NCBI GenBank assembly: GCA_049644305.1
Contig: JBARRQ010000125.1
Span: 1 to 33,284, forward strand
DNA length: 33,284 bases
Source of the DNA: AC-32 sp049644305
Lineage (GTDB): Bacteria > Actinomycetota > Thermoleophilia > Gaiellales > Gaiellaceae
Direction of reading: 5' to 3'
Positions within the stretch are counted from its first letter, which is position 1. Every line of letters begins with the position of its first letter. Of this stretch, positions 14,102 to 21,929 are shown piece by piece. The notes under the pieces are model-generated. The model saw only the letters and a program-made list of their open reading frames with translations, ran no database searches and was not told the DNA's origin. Both the position numbers and the translations under genes were made by a program.

Positions 14102-15734
14102 GAGCTGCGCCGTTGCGCGCGCGGGCCCGGTCAAACGCGGCGCCGACGAAGTCCCGGAAGAGCGGTGCCGGGCGCGTCGGGCGTGACTTGAACTCCGGAT
14201 GGAACTGGCTCGCGACGAACCAGGGATGATCGCGAAGCTCGACGATCTCGACCAGTCGCCCCTCCTGAAACGTGCCCGAGACAACGAGCCCGGCCTCCAC
14301 CAGCAGCGGCCGGAAATGGTTGTTCACCTCGTAGCGATGTCGATGCCGTTCGTTGATCACCTGCTCGTTGTAGGCGGCGAAGGCGCGCGTCCCCTCGGCG
14401 AGCTCAACAGCCTGGGCGCCTAGCCGCATCGTCCCGCCCAGGTCCTCGATCTCTTTCTGCTCAGGGAGGAGGTCGATCACCGGGTAGGGCGTCTCGGGAT
14501 CCATCTCGGTCGAGTTCGCCCCCTCGAGCCCCACAACATGGCGGGCGTACTCGGAGACCGCTACGTGCATCCCTAGGCAAATCCCGAGGTACGGGATTCC
14601 GCGCTCGCGGGCAACACGGCACGCGAGGAGCTTGCCTTCCCAGCCGCGGGAGCCGAAGCCGCCCGGCACGAGGACGCCGTCCACGTCCTCCAGCTCTGCC
14701 TGGGCCTCTTCGAGCGACATCCCCTCCGCGTTGAACCAGCGAACGTTGACCGAGCAACCGTGATGGACACCTGCGTGCCTCAGAGCCTCGTGCACGGATA
14801 GGTACGCGTCGCGAAGCTTGACGTACTTGCCGACGAGCGCGATCTCGACCTCGCCCTCCCGCCTCGAACGGATGCGTTCGGTCAGCTCGAGCCACTCGCC
14901 TAGATCCGTCTCTCCGGCCGGCAGGCCGAGCTTCTCGCAGACCAGCGTGTCGAACCCCTCTTCCTGGAGCGCAGACGGCACGAGGTAGAGATCGGAGACG
15001 TCGTGGTTCGCCACGACGGCGCTTGGGTCGAGATCCGCGAAGAGCGCGATCTTGTCGCGGATCTCCGACGAGAGAGGATCGCGCGAGCGCGCCACGATCA
15101 CATCTGGGTGGACGCCGATTCGGCGCAGCTCGTTGACGGAGTGCTGGGTAGGCTTCGTCTTCAGCTCGCCGGCCGTCTCGATGAACGGCACCAGGGTGAC
15201 GTGGACGTAGCAGACGTTCTCGGGCCCTGCCTCGCGGCGGAACTGCCGGATCGCCTCGAGGAAGGGCAGGGACTCGATGTCGCCGACGGTGCCCCCGATC
15301 TCGGTGACGACCACGTCACAGTCGCTCGCCTCCGTTGCGCTCCGGATTCGCTCTTTGATCTCGTTCGTGATGTGGGGGATCACCTGCACCGTCGAGCCGA
15401 GGTACTCGCCCTTGCGCTCCTTGCGGATGACGCGGTCCCAGATCGCCCCAGCGGTGTGGTTGGCCGTGCGCGAGAGGTTCTCGTCGATGAAGCGCTCGTA
15501 GTGGCCGATGTCGAGGTCGGTCTCAGCACCGTCCTCGGTGACGAACACCTCGCCGTGCTGGAACGGGCTCATCGTTCCGGGATCGACGTTTATGTAGGGG
15601 TCGAACTTCTGGACCTGAACCTTCAGCCCTCGCGCCTTCAGGAGGCGCCCGAGCGAGGCCGCGGTAATTCCCTTGCCGAGAGACGAGACGACGCCGCCGG
15701 TGACGAAGACGTACTTCGGCGGCCGACGGGCCAT
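14082..15734 (-). CDS. pyrG: CTP synthase
   Basis: PyrG makes CTP from UTP, ATP and glutamine, the last step of pyrimidine nucleotide synthesis. The synthetase domain starts KYVFVTGGVVSSLGKGITAA (P-loop) and includes KFDPYINVDPGTMSPFQHGE and EIGGTVGDIESLPFLEA. The C-terminal glutaminase has the nucleophile Cys in YLGICLGMHVAV and the His/Glu pair in SQFHPEFKSRP. Length is 550, normal. The ATG at 15732-15734 shares one base with the TAA of the upstream remnant (TAATG); the frame stays open further upstream but without family sequence. It is the first intact gene after the rearranged recN-pyrG interval. Confidence 0.97.
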   Translation of the reverse strand: MARRPPKYVFVTGGVVSSLGKGITAASLGRLLKARGLKVQVQKFDPYINVDPGTMSPFQHGEVFVTEDGAETDLDIGHYERFIDENLSRTANHTAGAIWDRVIRKERKGEYLGSTVQVIPHITNEIKERIRSATEASDCDVVVTEIGGTVGDIESLPFLEAIRQFRREAGPENVCYVHVTLVPFIETAGELKTKPTQHSVNELRRIGVHPDVIVARSRDPLSSEIRDKIALFADLDPSAVVANHDVSDLYLVPSALQEEGFDTLVCEKLGLPAGETDLGEWLELTERIRSRREGEVEIALVGKYVKLRDAYLSVHEALRHAGVHHGCSVNVRWFNAEGMSLEEAQAELEDVDGVLVPGGFGSRGWEGKLLACRVARERGIPYLGICLGMHVAVSEYARHVVGLEGANSTEMDPETPYPVIDLLPEQKEIEDLGGTMRLGAQAVELAEGTRAFAAYNEQVINERHRHRYEVNNHFRPLLVEAGLVVSGTFQEGRLVEIVELRDHPWFVASQFHPEFKSRPTRPAPLFRDFVGAAFDRARARNGAALTARAS

Positions 15735-15979
15735 TACGCGGGCCGACCCAACCGATCGAGCTGCGGGAACACTGGGGTGCGTGCGATGAGATTTCCGAGG
15801 GGGCGGGTCTCCGCGACGACTGTGAGCCCCGCGAGCGCCGCGAGCCACTTCCCTCGAGCCGTGAGCTTTGCCACGGATCCATAACCTACCATGGCGCCAC
15901 GCGCATTCGACCCGGCGTCACCGAGCATCGTCATCTCGCGGAGATCGTAGGGAGCGAGCAGGACGGCAACGGGGAGGTG
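15734..15979 (-). pseudogene. C-terminal remnant of a MraY/WecA-like membrane glycosyl-phosphotransferase
   Basis: The last 81 codons of a gene remain, ending in TAA that overlaps the pyrG ATG (TAATG). The residues APYDLREMTMLGDAGSN followed by ARGAMVGYG match the loop and glycine-rich helix of polyprenyl-phosphate sugar-phosphate transferase-like proteins (GDAG motif), and the tail FPQLDRLGRPA resembles the end of the family-4 proteins that precede pyrG in other Actinobacteria. The usual ten membrane helices are missing upstream, where the frame runs into the unrelated SRPBCC gene. A possible leaderless box, TAGGTT, sits 8 bases before an in-frame GTG (15872-15874), so a 46-residue stub could still be made and couple to pyrG. 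Confidence 0.6.
15883..15888 (-). promoter_or_regulatory. Possible -10 box inside the remnant, driving pyrG (TAGGTT)
   Basis: TAGGTT lies 8 bases before an in-frame GTG (15872-15874) of the remnant. No other TANNNT is suitably placed before pyrG itself. Evidence is spacing only. Confidence 0.35.
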
Positions 15980-16017
15980 GCCCGTGCAGGTCCCCGCAGC
16001 AGAGCGGGTCGAAAATC

Positions 16018-16452
16018 TCAGAGCTCCGCGGCAGTCTGACAGAGGGCGTGAAGCCGATTCAGGGCTTGACGGGGCAACGCCCGGTTGACCCGAAGCCACG
16101 GCCCCTCGATCGCGAGCGTCGCCCGCGTTCGGCTGTCTCCGGCCGGTCTGAGGCGCAACTCGGCGTGGATTCGGTCGTGGACGAACACGAAACGCACCAG
16201 CTCGTTGCCGAGCACTTCTTCCACGAGGAGCGTGCCCGTCACCTCCGGTCTTCGAAGAAACATGCCGACGATCCCGCCCGCCTGAGGGCCGGCGACCAGC
16301 TGCCACCGTGCCCCCGCGGCAAGTCCACGGCGGTCGGGCTTTACGCCGACGACTCCCGGCCACCAGTCGGAGAGATGAAAGGGCTCTGCGAGGAAACGCC
16401 ACACATCTTCCCGTGGCGCGAGCAGCTCTCGACTGGCAACGACGCGCGGCAT
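16018..16452 (-). CDS. SRPBCC (START/polyketide cyclase-like) ligand-binding protein
   Basis: The 144-residue protein has the helix-grip pattern: an N-terminal strand PRVVASRELLAPREDVWRFL, the conserved FHLSDWWPGV segment, a row of beta strands with GTLLVEEVLGNELVRFVF and RTRATLAIEGPWL, and a long C-terminal helix RQALNRLHALCQTAAEL. Such proteins bind hydrophobic ligands in a central cavity; the ligand is unknown. It sits alone between recN and the pyrG-linked remnant, where other Actinobacteria carry steA and mctB-type genes. Its start has no TANNNT box; copy B of the 22-bp repeat lies about 60 bp upstream. Confidence 0.8.
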   Translation of the reverse strand: MPRVVASRELLAPREDVWRFLAEPFHLSDWWPGVVGVKPDRRGLAAGARWQLVAGPQAGGIVGMFLRRPEVTGTLLVEEVLGNELVRFVFVHDRIHAELRLRPAGDSRTRATLAIEGPWLRVNRALPRQALNRLHALCQTAAEL

Positions 16453-16514
16453 CGCGGCCGAGAGTGTTGCGATTTCGGCGCACTTCCGTTTCCCATGCGC
16501 GCGGATTTCCTGGT

Positions 16515-16536
16515 TACGATCGCCTCGGGGAGGAGG
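16515..16536 (+). repeat. Intergenic repeat copy B (22 bp, promoter-like)
   Basis: Identical over 22 bases to 11363-11384, with partial identity for about 30 bp upstream (CCCAT, 18 bases, TACGAT). It lies in the 188-bp gap between the recN stop and the SRPBCC start. No plus-strand gene follows, so if it is a promoter its transcript would run antisense into recN. Confidence 0.6.
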
Positions 16537-16640
16537 TTGGAGCTACCGGCACCGAGAGGCGGCCGAAAGGGACGCGGCTCGGCGAACCAGGTCCTTCTTC
16601 CGGCGACCGAGACGGCCAGTTCCCGTGAACTCGACGGAGC

Positions 16641-18275
16641 TCATCCGTCCGCTTGGGCAGCAGAGATGAACTCCCTGCCACCCAACATGCGGCGGATCTC
16701 GTCGCGTCGCTCGGACTCACCGAGGGACTCGATCCGCGTGTGCGTCGGGTCTCCCGACACCTTCTCGACTCGGAAATGACGCTCAGCCAAGCTGGCGATC
16801 TGCGGCAAGTGCGTGATAGTCACGACCTGGGTTTGGACCGCCAGGCGGCGCAAGGTTTGGCCGACCGCGTGCGCGGTCTGCCCGCCGATTCCTGCATCGA
16901 TCTCGTCGAAGACCATCGTCTCGCCGCCGCCGACCGCGCCGATCGCGAGTGCAATCCGAGATAGCTCACCGCCGGACGCAGTCTCGGCTACGGGCGCAAA
17001 GGGCAGGCCTGGGTTCGGCCGGATGAGGAAACTGATTTCGTCGGCTCCGGTGGGGCCTGGAGTCGCAGCCTGGAGATCGACACGGAACTCGCCCTCTCCC
17101 AGTCCAATCCCCCGCAGCTCTTCCGCGACCGCAGCCGAGAAGGGGCCGGCGGCTCGTTCGCGGGTCTTCCTCAGCGCCGAAGACAGCTTGTCGACCCTCG
17201 TCTCGGCCGCAGCAAGCGCCTCGGCCGTCGCGAGGAGGGGGTCCACACCCGCCTCGACCGCCGCGAGCTCTTCCCGCGCTGCGGCCGCACGGTCGAGAAG
17301 CTCCTCGTAGCTCGAGCACCGGAAGCGTCGCCTCGCTTCGGCGATCCGGTCGAGCTCGCTCTCCACTTGCTCGAGCCGGTCGGGCTCCGCTTCGAGTGAA
17401 GACAGGAAGGAGCGCAGCTCCGACGCCGTCTCGCGCAGACGCAACTCGACGTCGCGCAGGTCGTCGCCGGCCCGCTCAAGCTCCGGCGCGAGGTGCTCGA
17501 GCGGGGCAACTGCGCGCTCCGCCAGTGCCGAAAGCCCCGCCGCGCCCTCTCCCTCCTCCGGCGCGATTGCGTCGCCGGCCGCCGCAACGCCACTTGCGAG
17601 CTCGGTTACGTGGCGAAGGCGTTCCCGCTCGGAATGGAGCTCCTCCTCGCCGCCCGGCTTCAAGCCCTCCGTGTCTTCGACCAGCGCCCGCAACTCCGCC
17701 AGGCGCGCCTCCGCGGCGGTCGCGCCCTCCGCCAGCTCCTCGTGTCGACGCCTTAGCGCGCCGAGCTCGCGCCACGCCAGGCGGAGCTCTGACCGGGAAC
17801 GCGTTTGCTCCTCGCCCGCGAACGCGTCAAGGACTTCGAGCTGGTAGGACGAGCGCGCCAGGCGGCGCTGCTCGAATTGTCCTGACATCGCGATCAGCCG
17901 CTCGCCGGCCACCGCCAGATCTTCGCGGGCGGCGCCGCGTCCCCACGCGTAGGCGCGGGTCCGACCGTCCGCAAAAACCCTGCGGGCCAGGACGACATCC
18001 TCCTCCCCCTCGGGGCGAAGCTCGGCAAGCGAAGCAAGCTCCTCGTCGTCGAAGAACCCCGGCGGAGCCGCGAGCTCTGCCTCGACGTACGCTTCGTCGC
18101 CGTCAGGCCCGATGAACGATGCGTCGGCGCGGCTGCCCAGAAGGAGCCCGATCGCCTGCGCGAGGATGGTTTTGCCCGCCCCGGTCTCACCGGTAATCGC
18201 GTTCAGCCCGGGAGCCAGCACGAGCTCGGCTTCGCGGATGAGGACGAGATTCTCGATCCGAAGGCGGCGGAGCAC
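16641..18275 (-). CDS. recN: DNA repair protein RecN
   Basis: RecN is an SMC-like ATPase that helps repair double-strand breaks. The 544-residue protein has the Walker A NAITGETGAGKT (K35), a central coiled coil rich in Arg, Glu, Ala and Leu, the ABC signature region ETASGGELSRIALAIGA, Walker B ETMVFDEIDAGIGG and the switch VVTITHLPQIASLA. It is slightly shorter than the common 550-590, mainly in the coiled coil. The GTG start is 7 bases after TACCAT. It follows nadK on the same strand after a 157-bp gap, the standard tlyA-nadK-recN order of Actinobacteria. Confidence 0.96.
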   Translation of the reverse strand: MLRRLRIENLVLIREAELVLAPGLNAITGETGAGKTILAQAIGLLLGSRADASFIGPDGDEAYVEAELAAPPGFFDDEELASLAELRPEGEEDVVLARRVFADGRTRAYAWGRGAAREDLAVAGERLIAMSGQFEQRRLARSSYQLEVLDAFAGEEQTRSRSELRLAWRELGALRRRHEELAEGATAAEARLAELRALVEDTEGLKPGGEEELHSERERLRHVTELASGVAAAGDAIAPEEGEGAAGLSALAERAVAPLEHLAPELERAGDDLRDVELRLRETASELRSFLSSLEAEPDRLEQVESELDRIAEARRRFRCSSYEELLDRAAAAREELAAVEAGVDPLLATAEALAAAETRVDKLSSALRKTRERAAGPFSAAVAEELRGIGLGEGEFRVDLQAATPGPTGADEISFLIRPNPGLPFAPVAETASGGELSRIALAIGAVGGGETMVFDEIDAGIGGQTAHAVGQTLRRLAVQTQVVTITHLPQIASLAERHFRVEKVSGDPTHTRIESLGESERRDEIRRMLGGREFISAAQADG

Positions 18276-18282
18276 GGGCTGG

Positions 18283-18288
18283 ATGGTA
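18283..18288 (-). promoter_or_regulatory. Leaderless -10 box for recN (TACCAT)
   Basis: TACCAT ends 7 bases before the recN GTG. Another AT-rich patch (ATATAAG on the minus strand, near 18339-18346) is a second candidate. I saw no LexA-type SOS box. Confidence 0.5.
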
Positions 18289-18310
18289 CGCCGCCGCGTG
18301 GCGCGCGGCG

Positions 18311-18329
18311 ACCGGCTCGAAGGGCCGGT
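18311..18329. terminator. GC-rich hairpin between nadK and recN
   Basis: ACCGGC (18311-18316) pairs with GCCGGT (18324-18329) around a 7-base loop. It lies about 100 bp past the nadK stop and before the recN promoter. No T-run follows; it may be a weak terminator. Confidence 0.3.
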
Positions 18330-18403
18330 CCGGGCCGCTTATATGTTCACGCGCGCCCCTGGGTGGGTGGGGGCTTGGGACGGTACCCGTGGAGCATCTG
18401 ACC

Positions 18404-18425
18404 CGTGTGCCAATCGTGTGCCAAT
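18404..18425. repeat. Tandem 11-bp direct repeat downstream of nadK
   Basis: CGTGTGCCAAT occurs twice head to tail, and the second copy runs into the palindrome CCAATTGG (18421-18428). It starts 8 bp past the nadK stop. Read on the minus strand it gives ATTGGCACACG twice. It could be a protein-binding site upstream of recN; the function is unknown. Confidence 0.6.
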
Positions 18426-18432
18426 TGGCGCG

Positions 18433-19269
18433 TCAGGACGCGAATGTGCGGCGGAAGCGGCTGAAGAAGGTGCTCTCAGGGAGCGTGGCGAGGAGAGTCC
18501 GCTCTTCTGCAAGCCGGACGACGATCTCGGCATCCGCCGCCAGCTCGTGGACCCGGTGCCCGTCGACGAGCGCGGCGGCCGCGACATCCGCGGTGCGATT
18601 CACGACCGTCAGCTCTCGGCTGCGCGGGACGACAAGCGGGCGGGCTTGAAGTGAGTGAGGCGCGACGAACGTGACCGCCATCGCGTCGAGACCCCAAACG
18701 AGCACCGGGCCGCCGTTCGAGAGGTTGTAGGCGGTCGAGCCGGACGGCGTCGAACAAATCAGCCCGTCGCACCGGAGCGAGCCGAGATCTTCGCCGCCGA
18801 CTGCCCATCCGAGCTCGATCATCCGGCCGAGGGAAGAGCTCGTGACGACGACGTCGTTCACCGCCTTCCAGCGTTCGCCGCCCGCTTGCGCCTCGAGCGC
18901 GGGAAGCTCGACAACCACGTAATCGCCGTCGAAGACGCGGCGGAGCCCCTCCTCGAGGGCGTCGCCGTCGAAGGCCGCGAGGAACCCGACGCGGCCGAAC
19001 TTGACCCCGATCACGGGCACGCCTTTGCCGAGGAAGCGCTTGAGCGCACGCAGCATCGTTCCGTCGCCGCCGAGCACGACGGCGATATCGGCCTCGGCGA
19101 CGTCGGCGTGATCGCCGTCCAATCGGTGCTTCTCGATCTCCTCGTCGGGGAAGAGCAGCTCTACGCCCCGCTCGGCAGCCAGAGCCTGCAGCCGTTCGAG
19201 CGCCGCGCCGATGGTCTCCGGCTTGCCGTGCGTGATCACGGCCACGCGCTTGACCTCAGCCGATTGCAT
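18433..19269 (-). CDS. nadK: NAD kinase
   Basis: Phosphorylates NAD to NADP using ATP or polyphosphate. The 278-residue protein has the diagnostic GGDGTMLRALKRF loop, the KFGRVGFLA segment, AVNDVVVTSSSLGRMIEL (the usual NE/ND site) and the ICSTPSGSTAYNLSNGGPVL motif, followed by VAPHSLQARPLVVP. ATG 19269 was chosen; a start 24 bp further up would only add residues deeper inside tlyA. It overlaps the tlyA 3' end by 14 bp, so it is translated with it. The order tlyA-nadK-recN is conserved in Actinobacteria. Confidence 0.96.
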   Translation of the reverse strand: MQSAEVKRVAVITHGKPETIGAALERLQALAAERGVELLFPDEEIEKHRLDGDHADVAEADIAVVLGGDGTMLRALKRFLGKGVPVIGVKFGRVGFLAAFDGDALEEGLRRVFDGDYVVVELPALEAQAGGERWKAVNDVVVTSSSLGRMIELGWAVGGEDLGSLRCDGLICSTPSGSTAYNLSNGGPVLVWGLDAMAVTFVAPHSLQARPLVVPRSRELTVVNRTADVAAAALVDGHRVHELAADAEIVVRLAEERTLLATLPESTFFSRFRRTFAS

Positions 19270-20020
19270 CGTCGATCCAGCTTTCGAGCTCAATGGGAAT
19301 CTGCGGCTCCTCGCGGTGGACGAGGTGGAGGAAGAACTCGCGGTTCCCCTTCGGGCCGGGCAGGCCGGAGTCTACGACGCCCACGACCTGCGCCTGCCAC
19401 AGGGCCGCCGCCTCCGCCGTCTCGCGAAGGACACGCCGCCAAACCTCCGGGTCCCGGACGACGCCCCTGCGCGTGTCGCGGCGGCCGGCCTCGAACTGCG
19501 GCTTCACGAGCACGACTGCCCCCCAGCCCGGAGCGGCGAGCCGCAGCGCCGGCGGAAGAACCTTGCCAAGGCTGATGAAGGAGGCATCGCACGTGATCAG
19601 CTCGGGTTCGAATGGAAGCCCCTGCAGCTCGCGCGCATTCGTCCGCTCGAGCACCGTCACCCGTGGATCCTGCCGCAGCCGCTGGTGAAGCTGCCCTCGG
19701 CCGACGTCGAGGGCGATCACACGAGCTGCACCGCGCTGCAGCAGGACGTCGGTGAAGCCGCCTGTGGAAGCGCCGATGTCCAGACAGTCCCTTCCCGCCG
19801 GGTCGACTCCAAGCTCGTCGAGCGCGTGCGCGAGCTTCTCTCCTCCACGCGAAACGTACGGAGGCGGCGATGTGACCTCGAGCTCGATGGACTCGTCGAC
19901 CTGCTGCCCGGCCTTGTCATAGCCGGAGACGAGCCCGGCGAGTACGAGCGCCTGAGCCTGGGCGCGGCTTTCGGCGAGTCCCCGCTCGACGAGCAGCATG
20001 TCCAGCCGCTTCTTCTTCAT
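19256..20020 (-). CDS. tlyA: TlyA family rRNA 2'-O-methyltransferase
   Basis: TlyA methylates 2'-hydroxyls of 16S and/or 23S rRNA cytidines, which affects sensitivity to capreomycin-type drugs. The N-terminal S4 RNA-binding domain is RLDMLLVERGLAESRAQAQA. The FtsJ-like domain includes YVSRGGEKLAHAL, the SAM loop CLDIGASTGGFTDVLLQRGA, CDASFISLGKVL, VLVKPQFEAGR and GPKGNREFFLHL. These hold the Lys-Asp-Lys-Glu catalytic set. At 254 residues it is close to the usual 260-270. Its ATG overlaps the stop of the P1 peptidase gene by 4 bp (20017-20020). Confidence 0.95.
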   Translation of the reverse strand: MKKKRLDMLLVERGLAESRAQAQALVLAGLVSGYDKAGQQVDESIELEVTSPPPYVSRGGEKLAHALDELGVDPAGRDCLDIGASTGGFTDVLLQRGAARVIALDVGRGQLHQRLRQDPRVTVLERTNARELQGLPFEPELITCDASFISLGKVLPPALRLAAPGWGAVVLVKPQFEAGRRDTRRGVVRDPEVWRRVLRETAEAAALWQAQVVGVVDSGLPGPKGNREFFLHLVHREEPQIPIELESWIDDAIG

Positions 20021-20973
20021 CGACCCACCGAGAGGACGGCGTCCCAGGCGAGCTCCGATGCGACAACGCCGAGCGCGGTTGTGTCCAGCAATGGATCCTC
20101 CTCAACCTCGGCGGTCGAGACAGCGAATAGCACGTCTCCGTCCTCCAAGGCGTGGAACGGCTGGATCGCCCGCGCCATGGAGGCGTGAACCTGGCGGCCA
20201 AACGTTCGAAGCTGGCGTGCGTCGAGACGGAGATTCGTCGCGACCACCGTCAGCGTCGTGTTCCCGGGCGGCGGACGGACAGGGCGCCCAGTCGCCAACC
20301 GTTCTTCGACGCCGGCGACAAGCGCGCGCCGCAACCCGCTCTTCCGTTCGTAGTGCCCGCGGACGACACTGCCGTCGCGGTCGACGATCGCGCCGACCGC
20401 GTTCACGACGGTGAAGACAGCAAGTTTCGTCTCGCCGACCTCTCGAAAGGCCGCGCCCTGGCCCGTCGGCTCGCCTTCTTCGTAGGCGAACAGTTTTCCA
20501 GCCGTGGCCGACCGGCCGGCTCCGCGCAGCCCGAGCGGGAAGACTCCCGGCCGCGCGGCTCGCAGTCCCGCCCGGCCGAGCTCCTTGTCCGGGTACACGG
20601 CGTTGTCGCGCGGACCCCAGTCGAAGATGATCGCGCCGGCGACGAGCGGAATGTCAAGCCAGCCGGTTCGGTAGTCACGGCGGACGAGAAGCTCGGCTGC
20701 TACGCCGGCGGCGGCCTCGAGCCCGTAGAGCGAGCCGCCCGCGAGGCAGATCGCATCGACGAACTCGTAGCCGGTGCCGCTGACCCCGGGAGAGCCGCCG
20801 CGGACGTCGATCGAGGACGAAGCTCCCTTCGGGAACGAGAAGACCGTGCACCCGGTCGGTCCTTCGTCGTACTCGGCGACGCCGACCTCGATTCCCGGGA
20901 AGTCGAAGCGAAGCTCAGGCCCTTCGAAGGAGGTGCGCGGAACGAGCTCCGCGGTGTCGTTCGCGAGTCGCAC
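20017..20973 (-). CDS. P1 family (S58, DmpA/NylC-like) N-terminal nucleophile hydrolase
   Basis: The 318-residue protein belongs to the DmpA/P1 fold, whose members self-cleave before a Ser/Thr that becomes the nucleophile, acting as aminopeptidases or oligoamide hydrolases. The likely cleavage site is N238-T239 in PPPGNTTLTVVATN. Other family segments are RGGSPGVSGTGYEF, ICLAGGSLYGLEAAAGV, YPDKELGRAGLRAA, and AVFTVVNAVGAIVDRDG. The GTG start follows the prenyl synthase stop by 6 bp. The physiological substrate is unknown. Its place between tlyA and the prenyl synthase gives no clear hint. Confidence 0.9.
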   Translation of the reverse strand: MRLANDTAELVPRTSFEGPELRFDFPGIEVGVAEYDEGPTGCTVFSFPKGASSSIDVRGGSPGVSGTGYEFVDAICLAGGSLYGLEAAAGVAAELLVRRDYRTGWLDIPLVAGAIIFDWGPRDNAVYPDKELGRAGLRAARPGVFPLGLRGAGRSATAGKLFAYEEGEPTGQGAAFREVGETKLAVFTVVNAVGAIVDRDGSVVRGHYERKSGLRRALVAGVEERLATGRPVRPPPGNTTLTVVATNLRLDARQLRTFGRQVHASMARAIQPFHALEDGDVLFAVSTAEVEEDPLLDTTALGVVASELAWDAVLSVGR

Positions 20974-20979
20974 GGAGCT

Positions 20980-21750
20980 TCAGGACGTGCGGGCCGCGAG
21001 CCCCGAGACGATTCCGGCCAGGACCGAGGTGTCGGCGGGAACCTCGGACAGCCGCGCCTGGGCCCGTTCGGCCGTCTGGTCGGCCAGCGCCCTCGCGCCT
21101 TCGGCTCCGTGCTCGAGCAGATACCCATCCTCGTCGAGGATGTCGTCGACGATCTGAAAGAGGAGGCCGACCTCGTCGGCGAAAGCCCGCCACGGCGCCT
21201 GTTCACGCTCCGGCACCTCGGCAACCCAGAGCGCGCACGCAACCGAGGCCGAGAACAGGCGGCCCGTCTTGAGGCGGTGCAGAGATGCGAGGTCCGTCTC
21301 GCCTCTGGTCACATCGAGGTACTGGCCGCCGATCATGCCCAGCGTCGCCTGGACGAGCTCACGCGCCACTGCCGGGCTCGGGTACGTGAGCGCGAGCCGG
21401 AGCGCCTCGGCGACAAGCGCGTCGCCCGCGAGAATCCCGATGGCCTCGCCGAACTCCGCCCAAGTGCTCGCCCGCCCGCGTCGCACCCGGTCGTCGTCGA
21501 GCGCCGGAAGGTCGTCATGGACGAGCGAGAACGTGTGGACGAGCTCGAGCGCCGCCGCGGCGGGCAGCGCGGCTTCCGGTTCCGCACCCGCAGCCTCCGT
21601 CGTGGCCAAGCAGAGCACGGGCCTGACGCGCTTGCCGCCGCCGGCGAGGGAGTAACGCACCGGCCGCTCCAACTCGCCGAGCTCCGGCGTCAGCGCGAGC
21701 TCCTCGAGGTACTGCTCGACGAGCTCTAGCAGCTCCTCGGGCGTGCTCAA
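20980..21750 (-). CDS. Polyprenyl (farnesyl/geranylgeranyl) diphosphate synthase
   Basis: A trans-prenyltransferase that extends allylic diphosphates with isopentenyl diphosphate. It has GGGKRVRPVL near the N-terminus, the first Asp-rich motif HDDLPALDDDRVRRG with DDxxxxD spacing (D79, D80, D85) as in bacterial FPP/GGPP synthases, the KTGRLFSASV segment and the second Asp-rich motif QIVDDILDEDG (D202, D203, D206). At 256 residues it is shorter than IspA (~290-300), mainly at the C-terminus. It follows the small coiled-coil gene with an ATGA overlap, in the nusB-x-ispA position of Firmicutes. Product chain length cannot be told. Confidence 0.9.
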   Translation of the reverse strand: MSTPEELLELVEQYLEELALTPELGELERPVRYSLAGGGKRVRPVLCLATTEAAGAEPEAALPAAAALELVHTFSLVHDDLPALDDDRVRRGRASTWAEFGEAIGILAGDALVAEALRLALTYPSPAVARELVQATLGMIGGQYLDVTRGETDLASLHRLKTGRLFSASVACALWVAEVPEREQAPWRAFADEVGLLFQIVDDILDEDGYLLEHGAEGARALADQTAERAQARLSEVPADTSVLAGIVSGLAARTS

Positions 21751-21929
21751 CCCTCAGCCTCCCGTCTTGCCTGCTGGAGCTGCGACTCTACTTCCTTGGC
21801 GATCTCGGACAGCTCCGAGAGGATCTCGATCGCCTCGTCTGGATCCTTCGCCTTGTCGAGCCGCTCTCGCGTGCGCTCGAGCCGGTCGAGGAGCTCTTCG
21901 GCTTGCCTCAGCCGATCCTCGGGAGTCAT
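21747..21929 (-). CDS. Small coiled-coil protein (position of xseB)
   Basis: The 60-residue, highly charged product begins MTPEDRLRQAEELLDRLERT and reads as two amphipathic helices with heptad-like Leu/Ile spacing, separated by AKDPDEA. It is joined by ATGA overlaps to nusB upstream (21926-21929) and to the prenyl synthase downstream (21747-21750), so it is a real gene. In Firmicutes this slot holds xseB, the small subunit of exonuclease VII, which is also a short helical hairpin, but the typical XseB sequence is not clearly visible and xseA is absent here. Unknown otherwise. Confidence 0.75.
   Translation of the reverse strand: MTPEDRLRQAEELLDRLERTRERLDKAKDPDEAIEILSELSEIAKEVESQLQQARREAEG

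Noticed and set aside
20152..21729. 525-codon open frame on the plus strand
   Set aside because: It is antisense to the P1 peptidase and prenyl synthase genes, whose motifs are intact. High GC keeps the shadow frame open, and the translation is Arg/Pro/Ala-rich with no domain.
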